Assembly: GCA_018666055.1 (NCBI GenBank)
Contig: JABJAS010000181.1
Coordinates: forward strand, 1-6,676
Reading direction: 5' to 3'
DNA length: 6,676 bases
From: Halieaceae bacterium
GTDB lineage: Bacteria; Pseudomonadota; Gammaproteobacteria; Pseudomonadales; Halieaceae
Numbering within the stretch: position 1 is the first letter of the stretch; every line of letters starts with the position of its first letter. Of this stretch, positions 6,223 to 6,676 are shown in pieces. Under the pieces are notes generated by a model. That model searched no databases and was not told where the DNA came from. It saw only the letters and a program-made list of their open reading frames with translations. The position numbers were made by a program, and so were the translations under genes.

Positions 6223-6676
6223 TGGCATTCCGCGAGGGCCTACCCGCTACGATCCGCCGAGCGGATTACCAGACGCCCGATTTTACGGTGACGGCAGTGT
6301 CGCTGTCGGTGCAGATATTTTCGGGACGAACCGAGGTAACAGCCACGCTGTCATTTGTGCGTCGTGGTGCGGCGGCGGCGCCGTTACAGCTCAATGGTGA
6401 GCAGCTGACGCTACAATGGGTCGAGCTGGATGGCGAACGACTGAGCGAGGACCACTATCAGGTGACCGATGATCAGTTGCTTATTCCGTTGGTACCTGAT
6501 CAATTTGAATTAAAGACCTGTGTACGCATTTGTCCTGAGGAAAATACTTCTTTGGAGGGTTTTTATCGTTCGCAAAGCGCCTACTGCACGCAATGTGAGG
6601 CGGAAGGTTTTCGCAAAATCACTTACTTCCCAGACAGACCTGATGTACTGGCGACCTACACAGTGTCGCTTGAAGC
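6219..6676 (+). CDS. pepN: Aminopeptidase N (M1 metallopeptidase), N-terminal part, 3' truncated by window edge
   Basis: The frame is open from ATG 6219 to the right edge (152 codons plus two bases). The start of proteobacterial PepN is clear: an acid-rich opening with YQTPDFTVTAVSLSVQIF (17-34), then LEGFYRS (112-118) and TQCEAEGFRKITYFPDRPDV (124-143), matching 'LeGLY.S.g.fcTQCEaEGFR.ITYf.DRPDVm..Y'. The Gln-Cys-Glu of this region includes the glutamate (E. coli PepN Glu121 in QCEAEGFR) that binds the substrate N-terminus. PepN is a broad cytoplasmic zinc aminopeptidase acting late in protein breakdown. The zinc site (HExxH) and GAMEN motif lie beyond the window, so catalytic integrity cannot be judged. 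The gene overlaps DUF2797 by 4 bases (ATGA). Two tandem ATGs make the first residue ambiguous by one. Confidence 0.95.
   Translation, partial: MMAFREGLPATIRRADYQTPDFTVTAVSLSVQIFSGRTEVTATLSFVRRGAAAAPLQLNGEQLTLQWVELDGERLSEDHYQVTDDQLLIPLVPDQFELKTCVRICPEENTSLEGFYRSQSAYCTQCEAEGFRKITYFPDRPDVLATYTVSLE

Overview
The window looks like chromosomal DNA from a free-living gammaproteobacterium. GC content is moderately high by eye, genes are dense and all on the plus strand, and the gene families (NadK, a GlpG-like rhomboid, YeaC/DUF1315, DUF2797, PepN) are ones I associate with Pseudomonas and related marine Gammaproteobacteria. The genus cannot be fixed from the sequence alone. I see no mobile element, phage gene, CRISPR array, tRNA or rRNA.

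Layout. (1) Bases 1-349 are the C-terminal end of a crotonase-family enoyl-CoA hydratase whose start lies outside the window. (2) After a 97-base gap, 447-2579 encodes a stand-alone cytoplasmic molybdopterin oxidoreductase with an N-terminal [4Fe-4S] site. It is followed 18 bases later by lipA (lipoyl synthase, 2598-3596). (3) nadK (NAD kinase, 3622-4506) follows after 25 bases. That gap is almost wholly filled by a 9-codon mini-ORF overlapping the lipA stop and the nadK start. (4) A tightly packed run follows: a rhomboid protease (4490-5128), YeaC/DUF1315 (5130-5396), a cysteine-rich DUF2797 protein (5389-6222) and the start of pepN (6219 to the window end). Junctions in this run overlap by 17, 8 and 4 bases or are separated by 1 base.

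From 447 to the right edge there is no gap over 25 bases and no convincing terminator, so one transcript could cover the whole stretch, although internal promoters cannot be excluded. The functions are mostly cofactor and redox housekeeping (lipoate, NADP, a molybdenum enzyme) followed by membrane and cytoplasmic proteolysis (rhomboid, PepN) with two uncharacterised small proteins between.

Most of the window is ordinary. The items most worth a second look are the DUF2797 protein, whose centre resembles a GIY-YIG nuclease core behind a zinc-type cysteine cluster; the lipA/nadK mini-cistron; the orphan molybdenum enzyme without an obvious metal ligand beside a LipA that differs from the E. coli type; and the rhomboid with Asp where GlpG has His150. 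I found no clear evidence of a wholly new multi-gene system.
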